Below, piece after piece: positions 29,422 through 37,442 of a stretch of 64,000 nt of DNA. The stretch's first letter is position 1. The number at the start of each line of letters is the position of its first letter. The notes below the pieces were generated by a model, which worked only from the letters and a program-made list of their open reading frames with translations, made no database searches and was not told where the DNA came from. Origin of the DNA: DATEOR01 sp963841425 (GTDB lineage: Bacteria; Actinomycetota; Thermoleophilia; Gaiellales; Gaiellaceae). Location of the stretch: contig CAWJCL010000002.1 in NCBI GenBank assembly GCA_963841425.1, forward strand, positions 558,001 through 622,000. The letters run 5' to 3'. A program made the translations under genes and the position numbers.

Positions 29422-29592
29422 ATGACCTACCTCACCGAGCTGTTCGCCGCCATTCGCAGGCGGGAAGAGGGTCAGACGATGGCCGAGTACGGAGTGATTC
29501 TCGCCGTCATCACGGTGCTCATCATCGGCGCTCTCCTGTTCCTGTCCTCCGGCATCGAGAGCAACATCATGTCAGTGGTCAACCTCATCTGA
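29422..29592 (+). CDS. Flp/Fap-type pilin
   Basis: 56 aa. N-terminal basic/acidic leader, then the class III prepilin motif EEG|QTMAEYGV: cleavage after G with E and Y at +5/+6, followed by a hydrophobic helix (VILAVITVLIIGALLFLSSG). Exactly the length of Flp pilins that form tight-adherence fibres. GGGAGGTGA lies about 12 bases before the ATG. No tad/cpa assembly or prepilin peptidase gene is in the window, so it must rely on genes elsewhere. A hairpin terminator follows. Confidence 0.85.
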   Translation: MTYLTELFAAIRRREEGQTMAEYGVILAVITVLIIGALLFLSSGIESNIMSVVNLI

Positions 29593-29608
29593 GCGTTCGA
29601 GATCGTGG

Positions 29609-29648
29609 CGAGGGGCGGCACTACCGGAGAAGGCGTCACCGCCCCTCG
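29609..29648 (+). terminator. hairpin terminator after the Flp pilin gene
   Basis: Ten-base-pair stem cgaggggcgg / ccgcccctcg with a 20-base loop, followed by tctttc, 16 bp beyond the pilin stop. Confidence 0.65.
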
Positions 29649-29786
29649 TCTTTCAGCGAGACGTATGCCATCCGAGAGGAGGCGGGCCTCCCGCGCTAGT
29701 TCTCGCCGCCCGTGCTGAGCTGAGCTCGAGGTTCGAAAGAAGGCGGTCAGCTTCGGCGGACAGTTGGCGGAGCCGCAGATCCCCAG

Positions 29787-30287
29787 TCAGCTCGCTTTGC
29801 AGGGGGACGTTGCAAACGGGTCACGCCGGAAAGTAACTGGCGCGGTCGCCGTGACGGATCCGACTTCGCCCACCGCGAGCACCGTCGCTGAAAGGGGTCC
29901 CTTCTCCCGACATCGGGTTGTGTAGTCAAAGGTTGCGATGAGCTCCTCCCCCGGGTGGATGGGGCCGGCGAACTTCTGAGGAGGCGCGACCTCGGTGGGG
30001 ACACGTTGGCCGTTCCGGCCAACCACCGTCGCCGTCACATGCAGCTCCCCAACATTGCACGGCTCGGTGCCGGAGAGGCGAAGCGCAGCGACATGGCCAG
30101 CGAACCCCGACGCCCGTATTGAAAGTTCAAGCTGCCTCCCATCGCACAAGGACACCTCGGTCGTCGAGCTGCTGCCGACGGCGTGCGCTCTAGAGGGCGA
30201 GTCGTCGTTCACGATCGCGGCCCCGATCGCGACGCCCGCAACCCCCACGACGAGGGCGAGAACAGACCAGGTGGCTACGCGGCGCAT
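29787..30287 (-). CDS. membrane-anchored or secreted protein of unknown function
   Basis: 166 aa. A short N-terminal signal/anchor (MRRVATWSVLALVVGVAGVA) followed by a beta-rich extracytoplasmic domain with four cysteines (in SLCDG, EPCNV, TRCRE, TSPCK), which could form two disulfides. The domain looks immunoglobulin-like (TATVVGRNGQRVPTEVAPPQ). It lies between the tRNA-Leu repeats, opposite to the pilin gene. TAGGGT is found 11 bases before the ATG. Confidence 0.65.
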   Translation of the reverse strand: MRRVATWSVLALVVGVAGVAIGAAIVNDDSPSRAHAVGSSSTTEVSLCDGRQLELSIRASGFAGHVAALRLSGTEPCNVGELHVTATVVGRNGQRVPTEVAPPQKFAGPIHPGEELIATFDYTTRCREKGPLSATVLAVGEVGSVTATAPVTFRRDPFATSPCKAS

Positions 30288-30410
30288 CTGCTATGGCGAC
30301 CCTAAGCCGCGATGCCGCCCTCCGCAATCGTTTCGCGTCCGGGCTTCCGCCCGAGGTAGCGACGACCCACGAGCTCTCGCTCCCTAGGCATCATGGAGAC
30401 GGAGCGCACG

Positions 30411-30493
30411 TGCGCCGCAATCCCTGTACTGATGCTAAGTGCCGGGGGTGAGATTCGAACTCACACGCCCTTGCGGGCAGGGGATTTTAAGTC
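30411..30493. repeat. intact-side copy of the tRNA-Leu direct repeat
   Basis: Direct repeat partner of 29094-29175. It contains the tRNA-Leu 3' half and flank (tgcgccgc.atccctgta...). The two copies bracket a 1.3-kb segment carrying the pilin and the secreted-protein gene, the geometry left by integration at a tRNA 3' end or by a segmental duplication. Confidence 0.65.
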
Positions 30494-30522
30494 CCCCGCG
30501 TCTACCGTTCCGCCACCCCGGC
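30440..30522 (-). tRNA. tRNA-Leu (TAA anticodon)
   Basis: 83-nt class II tRNA on the minus strand, GCCGGGG...CCCCGGC acceptor stem, A73, CCA not encoded. Anticodon loop CTTAAAA (anticodon TAA, reads UUA). Long variable arm TGCCCGCAAGGGCG, T arm with GTTCGAATC. Confidence 0.95.
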
Positions 30523-30565
30523 CGATCGTCTCAGCGCAAGGGTAAGGGCGGACCCGACAGGATTC

Positions 30566-31284
30566 TCATTGCCCACCCGGTGTCAGCTCGGAGAGGGGGA
30601 ACTTCTCGGGCGCGTCGCCGGTAGGGCCCCCGGTAGTCGTCGACGGAAGCGGCCAAAGGCGCCTTCATCGAACGCCGTGCAAGTCATGAGATGCGTCCAC
30701 GACGGTGAGGTAAGATCTTGTTGCCCGCGTCCTTCGGCGGCGTCGCCTGGATGCTCGGCCAGATCGGCGCGACGACAAGGCCGTTCTGGGTGTCAAGGTC
30801 CTGGTACCAGCGCGTGATCTGCTGGACCGTCGAGGTCGGGGACGTCGGCGCCGTACTGAACGACGACGCCGCCGTGCTCGAGGTTGTGGACGAGCGCGGT
30901 CTCGTCCACCGGGGTGTCGTAGAGGTTCCAGACGGCCGGCGCCTTGGGGCCGGGCGGGTAGTGCGGCCCGCTCGTCGGCGGGTAGGAGTTGTAGCGGAAG
31001 TCGCTCGAGAGCTTCTGGATGTGCTGGCGGCCCATCGGCGGGAAGGTCGCGCGCGTGCAGGCGCCGTCCGGGCCGCTCGCCTCGGCGCTCGCTCCTCGCG
31101 TCGCGAGGACGATGCCGACGATCGCCGCGGCGACGATGATCGCCACGCCGAGTGCCACGAACCAGAGGTTCAGGCGACCAGGCCCGCCCGACTCGACACG
31201 CCGCTGCGGTCCTGCGGTCCTCTGCTGCGGACCTTGGCTCGTGCGGGGAGGAGGCGGGACGCGGCTCTTTTTCTTCTTGGCCAC
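30566..31284 (-). pseudogene. DUF3105 membrane protein gene with five apparent +1 frameshifts
   Basis: Starts GTG 31284 (AKKKKSRVPPPPRTSQ), has one membrane helix (LWFVALGVAIIVAAAIVG) and the DUF3105 extracytoplasmic domain (SSDFRYNSYPPTSGPHY, HNLEHGGVVVQYG). From about 30841 onward the conserved protein continues only by changing frame five times: PTSTVQQITRWYQDLD..., YLT, WTHLMTCTAFDEGAF, RDDYRGPY and GDAPEKFPLSELTPGGQ-stop at 30566. Each step removes one extra base. Read straight, translation stops near 30793. Because residues around each break stay family-like, the lesions are either very recent or sequence errors. DUF3105 function is unknown. Confidence 0.8.
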
Positions 31285-31300
31285 GACCCGGAGAAAAGTA

Positions 31301-33178
31301 TCAAGCGGTCGCGCGGGCCTGGGCGCCGAAGAAGTCGGCGACGGCCGAGAGCTCGGCGACCACCGGCGCCGGCGGGAGCGCTTCCAGGAAGCGGCGGCCG
31401 TACGCGCGCGAGCGCAGCCGCGGGTCGAGGATCGCAACGACGCCCTCGTCTCCGTGCCCGCGGATCAGGCGCCCGAACCCCTGTCGCAGCTGCAGGACGG
31501 CCGCGGGAAGCGCGTACTCCGCGAACCAGTCCCCTCCTTCCCGCGTGATGCGCTCGCAGCGCGCCTCGACGAGCGGATCGCCCGGCGCAGCGAACGGCAG
31601 CTTGTCGATCACGAGGAGCGAGAGTGACTCGCCCTGGATGTCGACGCCCTGCCAGAAGGTGGCGGTCGCGAAGAGGATGGAGTCGACGACGTCGCGGAAG
31701 CGCTCCAGGAGCCGCTCGCGCGGCGCGTCACCCTGCCGCAGCACGGGGAACTGGAGCCGCGGGGCGCAGCGGTCGACGAGCTCGTCCAGCGCGCGGTAGG
31801 ACGAGGTGAGGACGAGCGCCCGGCCCGCCGACAGCCGGCAGAGCGCCACAACCTCGTCCGCAAGCCGGTCGTAGTAGCCCGGCGAGCGAGGCTCGGGCAC
31901 GCGGGTCGGGACGTAGACGAGCGCCTGGTCGCGGTAGTCGAAGGGTGACGGGAGGATGAGCTCGCGCGTGTCGTCGAGCCCCAGCCGCCGGCGGACGAAG
32001 CCGGGGTCGAGCGTGGCGGAGACGAGAATCGACGTCGTCTCGCTGTCCCACAGGCTCTCGCAGAGGAGGCCCGAGACGTCCACGGGCGCCCACGCGACGG
32101 CGCCGGGCTCGGCCCACGAGACCCGGTCGGGGTCGTCGAGCGCGAGACAGCTCTCCACGTCGTCGGCCGCGACGAGCGTGCGCCGGGCGAGCGCGTCGCC
32201 GTCCTCGCCGGTGCCCGTGAGCGCTGCGGCGAGCGCGCCGAGCGCGGCCGCGAGGACGAGGCCGTGCTCTTCGAGCTCCGCCTGGTCGGCCGCGGTGAGG
32301 CGCCGGCGCCCGGAGCCCGGATCGAACGCCCCGATGAGGCGCTCGCCGGCCCGGTCGACCTCGCCGAGCGGCCTTGCCGGCGGCGTGCGGCTCTGCTCGC
32401 GGCAGAAGCGCTCCACGTCGCGCTCGAGCTGGCGGAGCCGCGCGAGCGAGATCCGGCCTCCGAACCACGCGGCGGCGGCTTCCTCCAGGCGGTGCGCCTC
32501 GTCGAAGACGACCGCATCGTGCTCCGGGAGGACGGCGGCCCCGTCCGAACGCGTCCGAAGCGCGAGGTCCGCGAAGTAGAGGGCATGGTTCGCGATGACG
32601 AGCTCCGCCTCCCCCGCCCGCTCGCGCGCCTTCTCGGCGAAGCAGCTTCCGACGAGGTGGCAGCGGCGTCCGGCGCAGCGCTCCGCCCCCACGGAGAGCT
32701 CGGACCAGAGCGTCGCCGACGGCTCGAAGTCGAGCTCGGCGCGGTCGCCCGCCTCCGTCGTCGCGATCCAGTCCCGCAGCCGCTCGAAGTCGGCCGCGTC
32801 CTCCGCCGTCCTGAAGAGCCCGCCGAGCTGATCCACGCCCTGGAGGATTTTGCGGCAGAGGTAGTTCTGACGGCCCTTGACCACGGCAACGCGAACGGGG
32901 CGCCCGAGCGCCGCCGCGGCAGCCGGCACGTCTTTCGTCAGGAGCTGCTCCTGAAGTGCCTTCGTCGCCGTCGCCACGACGACGCGCCGGCCGGAAAGGA
33001 GCGCCGGGACGAGGTACGCGAGGCTCTTGCCTGTGCCCGTACCCGCTTCGGCGACGAGGTGGTCACGGCTTTCGAGCGCGTCCGCGACCTCGCTCGCGAG
33101 CGCCTCCTGCTCGGGCCGCGACTCGAAGCCGGCGAGCGCGGCGGACAACCTGCCAGCGGGTCCGAAGAAGGCATCCAT
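31301..33178 (-). CDS. dinG: DinG/XPD-like Fe-S DNA helicase
   Basis: 625 aa superfamily 2 helicase, 5'-3' XPD type. Walker A GTGTGKS (46-52), four cluster cysteines C108, C168, C173 and C179 (YLCRK ... CAGRRCHLVGSC), DEAH box at 226-229, and C-terminal helicase motifs LVSATLDPG, GVDIQGESL and QGFGRLIRG (motif VI). Unwinds DNA with 5' overhangs, including R-loops, in repair. ATG 33178. Followed after 16 bp by the DUF3105 gene. Confidence 0.92.
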   Translation of the reverse strand: MDAFFGPAGRLSAALAGFESRPEQEALASEVADALESRDHLVAEAGTGTGKSLAYLVPALLSGRRVVVATATKALQEQLLTKDVPAAAAALGRPVRVAVVKGRQNYLCRKILQGVDQLGGLFRTAEDAADFERLRDWIATTEAGDRAELDFEPSATLWSELSVGAERCAGRRCHLVGSCFAEKARERAGEAELVIANHALYFADLALRTRSDGAAVLPEHDAVVFDEAHRLEEAAAAWFGGRISLARLRQLERDVERFCREQSRTPPARPLGEVDRAGERLIGAFDPGSGRRRLTAADQAELEEHGLVLAAALGALAAALTGTGEDGDALARRTLVAADDVESCLALDDPDRVSWAEPGAVAWAPVDVSGLLCESLWDSETTSILVSATLDPGFVRRRLGLDDTRELILPSPFDYRDQALVYVPTRVPEPRSPGYYDRLADEVVALCRLSAGRALVLTSSYRALDELVDRCAPRLQFPVLRQGDAPRERLLERFRDVVDSILFATATFWQGVDIQGESLSLLVIDKLPFAAPGDPLVEARCERITREGGDWFAEYALPAAVLQLRQGFGRLIRGHGDEGVVAILDPRLRSRAYGRRFLEALPPAPVVAELSAVADFFGAQARATA

Positions 33179-33301
33179 GGGGGACGACGAGCCTAGTTCA
33201 GGCTCCGGTCATCATAGAACGTGCGTTCGCCCCCGTGTGTGCCCGCTCCGTGCCGAGAGAAAAAAATCTGCTCTTTGCGAATGTTTTCGCCCGCGGCGTC
33301 C

Positions 33302-33331
33302 TTGACGGTCAGCGAGCCTGGCCAGTACGCT
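33302..33331 (+). promoter_or_regulatory. sigma-70-type promoter before the small His-rich gene
   Basis: TTGACG (33302-33307), 18-bp spacer, TACGCT (33326-33331). Transcription would start near 33338, just before an imperfect hairpin (33343-33370, atccgg..agccc / gggctcgccggat) in the leader of the gene at 33427. Confidence 0.5.
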
Positions 33332-33426
33332 CCGCGAGCCAGATCCGGTAAGCCCTCGGGCTCGCCGGATTTGGCGTTTAAGGACGCGTAGACTGCGGCG
33401 TATCCGGACGAAGAGGAGGAGCCCTC

Positions 33427-33600
33427 ATGGGTTGGCTGGACAAGCTGCTGGGCCGCGACAAAGAGAACGCGAGCGAGCCCGCCGCTACCTCCACGAGCGT
33501 GGAGAGCGGCGCGGATGCCGCCGACGCGGCCGAGGATCTCGACCCGCACGCGGGGCACGATCACCCGCCCGGCGAGCACCCGCAGGAAGAGCATCCGTAG
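33427..33600 (+). CDS. small acidic, histidine-rich protein
   Basis: 57 aa. N-terminal amphipathic MGWLDKLLGRDKE, acidic/alanine middle, and a C-terminal histidine cluster (DPHAGHDHPPGEHPQEEHP) that could bind metal ions. A strong GAGGAGG ribosome site lies 6 bases before the ATG, a promoter lies upstream and a terminator hairpin directly follows, so this is a real monocistronic gene. Function unknown. Confidence 0.75.
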   Translation: MGWLDKLLGRDKENASEPAATSTSVESGADAADAAEDLDPHAGHDHPPGEHPQEEHP

Positions 33601-33602
33601 CT

Positions 33603-33628
33603 AAGAGGCGGCTTTCGGGCCGCCTCTT
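33603..33628 (+). terminator. intrinsic terminator of the small His-rich gene
   Basis: Ten-base-pair stem aagaggcggc / gccgcctctt with a 6-base loop, two bases after the stop codon, followed by ctctctc. Confidence 0.82.
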
Positions 33629-33679
33629 CTCTCTCCGGCGGATGTGTCGTCCGACGCGGTCTCTAGCGTTTATCGGTCC

Positions 33680-34738
33680 ATGATCGTGCTCGTCGCCATC
33701 CTCGTCCTCGCCGCCGTCGCGGCGCTCGCCGTTTGGCTCAAGAAGGAGCTCGCCGACCTGCGCGCAAGCTCCGGCCAGGAGCTCTACGCGCAGCTCTCCG
33801 AGCGCAACGCGAACGTCGACCGGCGCCTCGCCGACGTCGTCGAGACGATGGACCGCCGGCTGGGCGAGCTCGACCGCCGCGTGGACAACCGCCTCGAGAG
33901 CGCGGGCCGCACGGCGACGGCGATCCATCAGCAGCTTGGGAAGATCGGCGAGACGAACACGCAGATGCTCGACCGCGCCAAGGACCTCTCGCGCCTCGAG
34001 CAGGCGCTGCGTCCGCCGAAGGCGCGGGGCGGTTTCGGCGAGCTACTCCTGGGCAATCTGCTCGCCGATACCTTCCCCCGTGACAAGTACGAGCTCCAGT
34101 ACGGCTTCCGGAGCGGCGAGCGCGTCGACGCCGTCATCCACCTGGACCGCTCGCTCGTACCTATCGACGCCAAGTTCCCGCTGGACAACTACACGCGGCT
34201 GATCGAGGCCGAGGAGCAGGCCGAGCGCGACCAGCACGCGAAGCAGTTCGTCCGGGACGTGAAGGCGCACGTCGATGCGATCGCCGACAAGTACATCCGG
34301 CCGGACGAAGGCACGTACGAGTTCGCGCTCATGTACCTGCCGGCGGAGGCCGTGTACTACGAGCTCGTGTGCAACCGCCTCGGTGGAGAGACGGGGCCGC
34401 TCGGCTACGCGCTCGAGCGCAAGGTCATCCCCGTCTCGCCGTCGACCCTGCACGCGTACCTGCTCGTGATCCTGCTCGGCTTCAAGGGCCTGCAGATCGA
34501 GGAGCACGCCAAGGAGGTCATGGCGTACTGCGCCCAGCTCGGCAAGGACTTCACGCGCTTCAAGGACGATTTCGAGCTCGTCGGCACGCACATCGGCCGG
34601 GCGCAGTCGAAGTACGCCGAGGCCGAGAAGCGCCTGGGCCGCTTCGAGACCAAACTGGAACGGGCCGCCGACAGCGAGCTCGAGCCTTCCGAGGCGGAGG
34701 CCCTGCAGGAGCTTCCGCGCGCGCTCGATGCAGCCTAG
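33680..34738 (+). CDS. rmuC: RmuC-family DNA recombination protein
   Basis: 352 aa. N-terminal membrane helix (MIVLVAILVLAAVAALAVWL), coiled-coil region (SERNANVDRRLADVVETMDR), then the RmuC nuclease-like domain: ARGGFGELLLGNLLAD, PIDAKFPLDNY, and YEFALMYLPAEAVYYEL. RmuC limits inversions at short repeats and is a putative restriction-endonuclease-fold protein. ATG 33680 chosen because the helix begins immediately; TAGCGT lies 10 bases upstream. Stop is 7 bp from the convergent neighbour. Confidence 0.92.
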   Translation: MIVLVAILVLAAVAALAVWLKKELADLRASSGQELYAQLSERNANVDRRLADVVETMDRRLGELDRRVDNRLESAGRTATAIHQQLGKIGETNTQMLDRAKDLSRLEQALRPPKARGGFGELLLGNLLADTFPRDKYELQYGFRSGERVDAVIHLDRSLVPIDAKFPLDNYTRLIEAEEQAERDQHAKQFVRDVKAHVDAIADKYIRPDEGTYEFALMYLPAEAVYYELVCNRLGGETGPLGYALERKVIPVSPSTLHAYLLVILLGFKGLQIEEHAKEVMAYCAQLGKDFTRFKDDFELVGTHIGRAQSKYAEAEKRLGRFETKLERAADSELEPSEAEALQELPRALDAA

Positions 34739-34745
34739 GGACGGC

Positions 34746-35888
34746 CTAGTACCGAAGAAGGGCGCCGATGCCCTCGACCGGCCGGAGGTCCTCCCGGTGT
34801 CGCACGGCCCAGACGCGCCCTCCGTGCAGGAGCGTCTGGTGGACGGCGAGGTCGAGACCGTTGCTCGAAGCCTCCATGCTCGTACCGTCGAGCGGGCAGT
34901 TCCGGCCGCCGACGGCGACCCTGCCGCAGCGAGGACAACGGAAGGCGTCGTGGTCGACACCGGCCTGGAAGAGCAGAAGCTCGACCCGCGCGTCTGACGC
35001 GGCTTCGAGCGTCTGCTGCCAGCCGGCCGCGGCACGTCCGTGTCGCCCTGCTTCTTCGGCCCAGCGCGCCACCACCTCTGTCTCCTTCTCGGCGCGGTAG
35101 CGATCGAGCACGGGAACGGCGAGCTGAAGCAGCTCGGCAGGAGTCGCATGCGCCTCGGCGGACGTCCAGCCGATGACCGCCGCGGCCGTATCGTGCGAGA
35201 GGAGCTCCTCGAACTCCGCGTGGGTCTCCTCCGAGGAGATGACCACGACCTGCATGTTGTGGAGCCGGCGTACCAGCCGGTCGAGCGCCTCCGCGACTTC
35301 CTGCAGGTGCTCACGCACCTTCGTCTCGATGTGGCGCTGGTAGCGCGCCTGCGACCAGCCTCCCTGGTCGTGCCGGCCGGGCTGGTCTTCGGTGTGGTCG
35401 GCGAGATCCTGGAGCCTGCCTCCACGCAGGCGGTAGAACTGCCCGCGCTCGCGGCCGACCACGACGACGAGGGCGCCCTCCCCGCGACCGACGAGCGGCA
35501 CGAGCGGAGCCAGGTAGAGCGTTCGTCCCACACTGACCTCGTCCGGCACGGCCTCTGTGAGGGGAAGCGTCCGCCAGATGTTGTCGAGCCCGGAGGAGAA
35601 GATGGCAAGGCCGTGCGCCCCGTCCCGCTCGAACTCGCTCTCGTAGAAGGAGCGGATCCGCTCGAAATCGGTGCGGAGCCCCACGCGCTGGTCGTGCGTC
35701 ATGTCGCGCCGGTTGGCGCCGTCTCCCTTGGCAGCCTCGTCGAGGAGGGAGTGCAGCCTCGTGACGGCGTCCCCGGGCGTCGGCGTCATCTTGGGGTCGA
35801 GATCCAGATACAGGCTGATCGCGCAGCCCTTCTCCGCCTCGAAGCCAGCCAGGTCGCGAAGCTCATCCCAGGTGATCGTGCGTGCCAT
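34746..35888 (-). CDS. eRF1-like (VLRF1/baeRF family) protein
   Basis: 380 aa. Opening TWDELRDLAGFEAEKGCAIS and central VVVVGRERGQFYRLRGG resemble actinobacterial Vms1-like release-factor-1 proteins. The HDQGGWSQARYQRHIE segment (GGWSQ at 176-180) occupies the place of the eRF1/Vms1 GGQ-type peptidyl-tRNA hydrolysis loop. A C-terminal zinc-ribbon-like CPRCGRVAVGGRNCPLDG (318-335) has three cysteines. Predicted to act on stalled ribosomes or peptidyl-tRNA; not experimentally known for this family. ATG 35888 preferred to a longer frame because the family starts here. Divergent from trxB by 87 bp. Confidence 0.72.
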   Translation of the reverse strand: MARTITWDELRDLAGFEAEKGCAISLYLDLDPKMTPTPGDAVTRLHSLLDEAAKGDGANRRDMTHDQRVGLRTDFERIRSFYESEFERDGAHGLAIFSSGLDNIWRTLPLTEAVPDEVSVGRTLYLAPLVPLVGRGEGALVVVVGRERGQFYRLRGGRLQDLADHTEDQPGRHDQGGWSQARYQRHIETKVREHLQEVAEALDRLVRRLHNMQVVVISSEETHAEFEELLSHDTAAAVIGWTSAEAHATPAELLQLAVPVLDRYRAEKETEVVARWAEEAGRHGRAAAGWQQTLEAASDARVELLLFQAGVDHDAFRCPRCGRVAVGGRNCPLDGTSMEASSNGLDLAVHQTLLHGGRVWAVRHREDLRPVEGIGALLRY

Positions 35889-35975
35889 CAGCTTCCAGCA
35901 GTACGTTTCCGTAGGCACGGGAAACTACACGAGCAGGAACAATCGGCTCTATGAGACCGTTTATTACGTAGAAGC

Positions 35976-36980
35976 ATGAATTCTGTCGACGGAAAGGATG
36001 CAGTGGGCGCGAGCGGCGTGCATGACGTGATCATCATCGGCGGGGGCCCCGCGGGCTACACCGCGGCCCTCTATGCGGCGCGGGCGAATCTCAACCCGCT
36101 CGCCATCGAAGGCTTTGCCTGGGGCGGGCAGCTGATGATCACGAGCGACGTGGAGAACTACCCCGGGTATCCGGCCGGGATCCTCGGGCCCGAGATGATG
36201 CAGGACTTCCGCAAGCAGGCAGAGCGCTTCGGCACCGAGTTCGTAACCGATGACGTGACGAAGGTCGACCTCTCGGAGCGCCCCTTCGGCGTGTGGGTCG
36301 GCGACACCGAGTACCGAGCCGAGTCGCTCATCGTCGCCACGGGCGCGAACGCGCGTCAGCTCGGCCTCGAGTCCGAGAAAACGCTCCAGGGCCGCGGCGT
36401 CTCCTACTGCGCCGTGTGCGACGCCGCGTTCTTCAAGGAGCGCGAGGTGGTCGTGGTCGGAGGGGGCGACTCCGCGATGGAGGAGGCCATTTTCCTCGCC
36501 AAGTTCGCACCCAAAGTGACCATCGTCCACCGGCGCGAATCCTTTCGCGCGTCCCCGATCATGGTCGACCGCGCGCGCTCGAACGACCGCATCGAGTTCG
36601 TCCTCGACGCCGTCGTCGAGGAGGTGCTCGGCACCGAGGACGGCAGTGTGACCGGCGTTCTCATCCGCAACGTGAAGACCGGCGAGGAGACCGAGCTCAA
36701 GATCGATGGGCTCTTCGTCGCTATCGGGCACGACCCGAACACGGCGCTCTTCCGCGGGCAGCTCGACATGGACGAGGCCGGCTACATCGTCACGAAGGGC
36801 AAGTCCACGGAGACCAACATCCCTGGGGTTTTCGCCGCCGGCGACGTCCAGGATCACGTCTACCGACAGGCGGTCACAGCCGCTGGGTCCGGAACGATGG
36901 CAGCGCTCGACGCCGAGCGCTGGCTGGCCGCCCAGCACGGCCAGCCCGAGGCTGCGCTCGCGGCGCCGCGCAACTGGTAG
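35976..36980 (+). CDS. trxB: thioredoxin-disulfide reductase
   Basis: 334 aa, low-molecular-weight type. FAD site IIGGGPAGYTAALYAA, redox-active CAVC (C145, C148), NADPH site VVVGGGDSAMEEAIFLA with HRRESFRAS, and second FAD motif GVFAAGDVQD. Transfers electrons from NADPH to thioredoxin in the cytosol. No thioredoxin gene is adjacent. A PAS protein gene starts 12 bp downstream. Confidence 0.96.
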   Translation: MNSVDGKDAVGASGVHDVIIIGGGPAGYTAALYAARANLNPLAIEGFAWGGQLMITSDVENYPGYPAGILGPEMMQDFRKQAERFGTEFVTDDVTKVDLSERPFGVWVGDTEYRAESLIVATGANARQLGLESEKTLQGRGVSYCAVCDAAFFKEREVVVVGGGDSAMEEAIFLAKFAPKVTIVHRRESFRASPIMVDRARSNDRIEFVLDAVVEEVLGTEDGSVTGVLIRNVKTGEETELKIDGLFVAIGHDPNTALFRGQLDMDEAGYIVTKGKSTETNIPGVFAAGDVQDHVYRQAVTAAGSGTMAALDAERWLAAQHGQPEAALAAPRNW

Positions 36981-36992
36981 TTCTTCAGAGAC

Positions 36993-37442
36993 GTGCCGTA
37001 CTTCATCTGCCCCAACTGCCGGCGCAGGTCGATCGACCACGACCGCCGCGAGGACCTCACGAACGAGGCCGTCGGCTGCGCGCACTGCGGCTTCGGCTTC
37101 CTGTTCGAGCTGCTCGACGACTACTACCCGGCGCCCGGCACCGGATTCGTCGTCTGCGACCAGGAGCGGCGGATCATCGCCGCCGGCCAGGGCGTCTTCG
37201 AGCTGACGGGCTATCGGGAACAGGAGCTCCTGGGCCGCGACATCACGGAGGCATTTTCGATCCAGATGCGAAACGGCGACGCCAACCCGGCGGAGATCGC
37301 GGTCGAGTGGGGCGTGCGGCAGCTCGGGAAGAAGATCTCCGTTCGGACCCGGTCAGGCGTGACCAAGGAGATCACGGCCGACTACTTCCCGGCCTATGAC
37401 GAGGACGGCGGCCTCCTCGTCGCCCTGATCCCGAAGTCGTAG
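36993..37442 (+). CDS. zinc-ribbon plus PAS domain protein
   Basis: 149 aa, GTG start. Two CxxC pairs, C6/C9 (CPNC) and C29/C32 (CAHC), form a small N-terminal zinc ribbon; residues about 50-140 are a PAS domain (GFVVCDQERRIIAAGQGVFE, LTGYREQELLGRD). No kinase or HTH part, so it is a stand-alone sensor. Follows trxB by 12 bp, suggesting redox sensing. Its last 49 bases overlap, antisense, the 3' end of nth. Confidence 0.8.
   Translation: MPYFICPNCRRRSIDHDRREDLTNEAVGCAHCGFGFLFELLDDYYPAPGTGFVVCDQERRIIAAGQGVFELTGYREQELLGRDITEAFSIQMRNGDANPAEIAVEWGVRQLGKKISVRTRSGVTKEITADYFPAYDEDGGLLVALIPKS

Noticed and set aside
30600..30845. Programmed frameshifting in the DUF3105 gene
   Set aside because: Five shifts of the same sign within 240 bases, without slippery-site and stimulator structure, is not a plausible programmed event.
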